Assembly (NCBI GenBank): GCA_964644555.1
Contig: CAZXWI010000104.1
Span: 1-5,306 of the forward strand
Direction of reading: 5' to 3'
DNA length: 5,306 nt
DNA from: RUG14186 sp964644555
GTDB lineage: Bacteria > Bacillota > Clostridia > Eubacteriales > Anaerofustaceae
Shown: positions 5,252-5,306 of the stretch, in pieces
How positions within the stretch are numbered: the first letter of the stretch is position 1
Layout: every line of letters begins with the position of its first letter
Position numbers and translations under genes: made by a program
The notes under the pieces: generated by a model
The model's input: the letters and a program-made list of their open reading frames with translations, nothing else
Database searches by the model: none
What the model was told of the DNA's origin: nothing

Positions 5252-5306
5252 GGCAAACGGAGTTTGCTCAATGAGAGATTAGAATAATCTCGAATGCCGT
5301 TTGCAG
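5252..5306. repeat. 55-base structured repeat, copy 2 (ends at window end)
   Basis: This is a perfect second copy of the 5089-5143 repeat in the same orientation, with the outer inverted repeat at 5253-5260 and 5297-5304. Only 8 unique bases (5244-5251) separate it from the gap, and they differ from the bases preceding copy 1. In the frame starting at 5244 the sequence reads as a short open stretch ending in TAG at 5280-5282, so the repeat could overlap the 3' end of a gene lost in the gap. That is speculative. Confidence 0.8.

Noticed and set aside
5247..5282. AAGGAGG followed by ATG as a gene start at 5271
   Set aside because: The spacing is too long (17 bases) and the frame stops after three codons.
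5089..5306. CRISPR array suggested by two identical repeats
   Set aside because: There are only two copies, separated by an N gap and 8 bases, with no regular spacers. At 55 bases they are longer than typical repeats, and no cas gene is seen.

Overview
The window reads as the chromosomal replication-origin region of an AT-rich Gram-positive bacterium, most likely an anaerobic member of the Clostridia. This is judged from a dnaA-dnaN pair with Firmicutes-type origin architecture, a HemZ-family radical SAM enzyme, AT-rich codon use and strong AGGA-type ribosome binding sites. It looks like a draft or metagenome assembly, because it contains a scaffold gap of exactly 100 N. The species cannot be named from the sequence.

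Layout, all genes on the + strand. Bases 1-230 hold a good sigma-A-type promoter and a cluster of DnaA-box-like 9-mers of the variant form TTATCGACA. dnaA (231-1559) encodes the replication initiator. The 229-bp dnaA-dnaN gap holds two abutting perfect TTATCGACA boxes, then a run of CTA-type triplets and a pure A/T tract. This is the B. subtilis-style unwinding module (DnaA boxes, DnaA-trios, unwinding element), so it is probably the functional oriC. A perfect 16-bp palindrome lies just ahead of dnaN (1789-2898, sliding clamp). After a GC-rich hairpin comes hemZ (3003-4424), coupled through a 1-base gap to a TTG-started 80-codon gene (4426-4668). That gene looks like only the N-terminal domain of an O6-methylguanine-DNA methyltransferase. 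The recF and gyrB genes that often follow dnaN in Firmicutes are absent from the window.

Bases 4669-5306 carry no credible gene. They hold a cobalamin (B12) riboswitch (about 4761-4942) followed by an intrinsic terminator (4968-5010). A 7-bp antiterminator pairing competes with aptamer stem P1, so the parts of a transcription-terminating OFF switch can be read directly. The regulated gene is not in view. Next come a small inverted repeat and a 55-base structured repeat that occurs twice, identically: once ending exactly at the gap and once ending exactly at the last base of the window. This suggests a multicopy repeat that broke the assembly.

Functionally, dnaA, the origin and dnaN form the replication-initiation module, with DnaA likely controlling its own promoter. 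hemZ and the ogt fragment form a separate short operon, and the riboswitch belongs to the next transcription unit, which is missing. The most notable points are the variant DnaA box paired with two substitutions in the DnaA recognition helix, the complete origin-unwinding module, the orphan B12 switch and the gap-flanking repeat. I found no evidence of a wholly new multi-gene system here.
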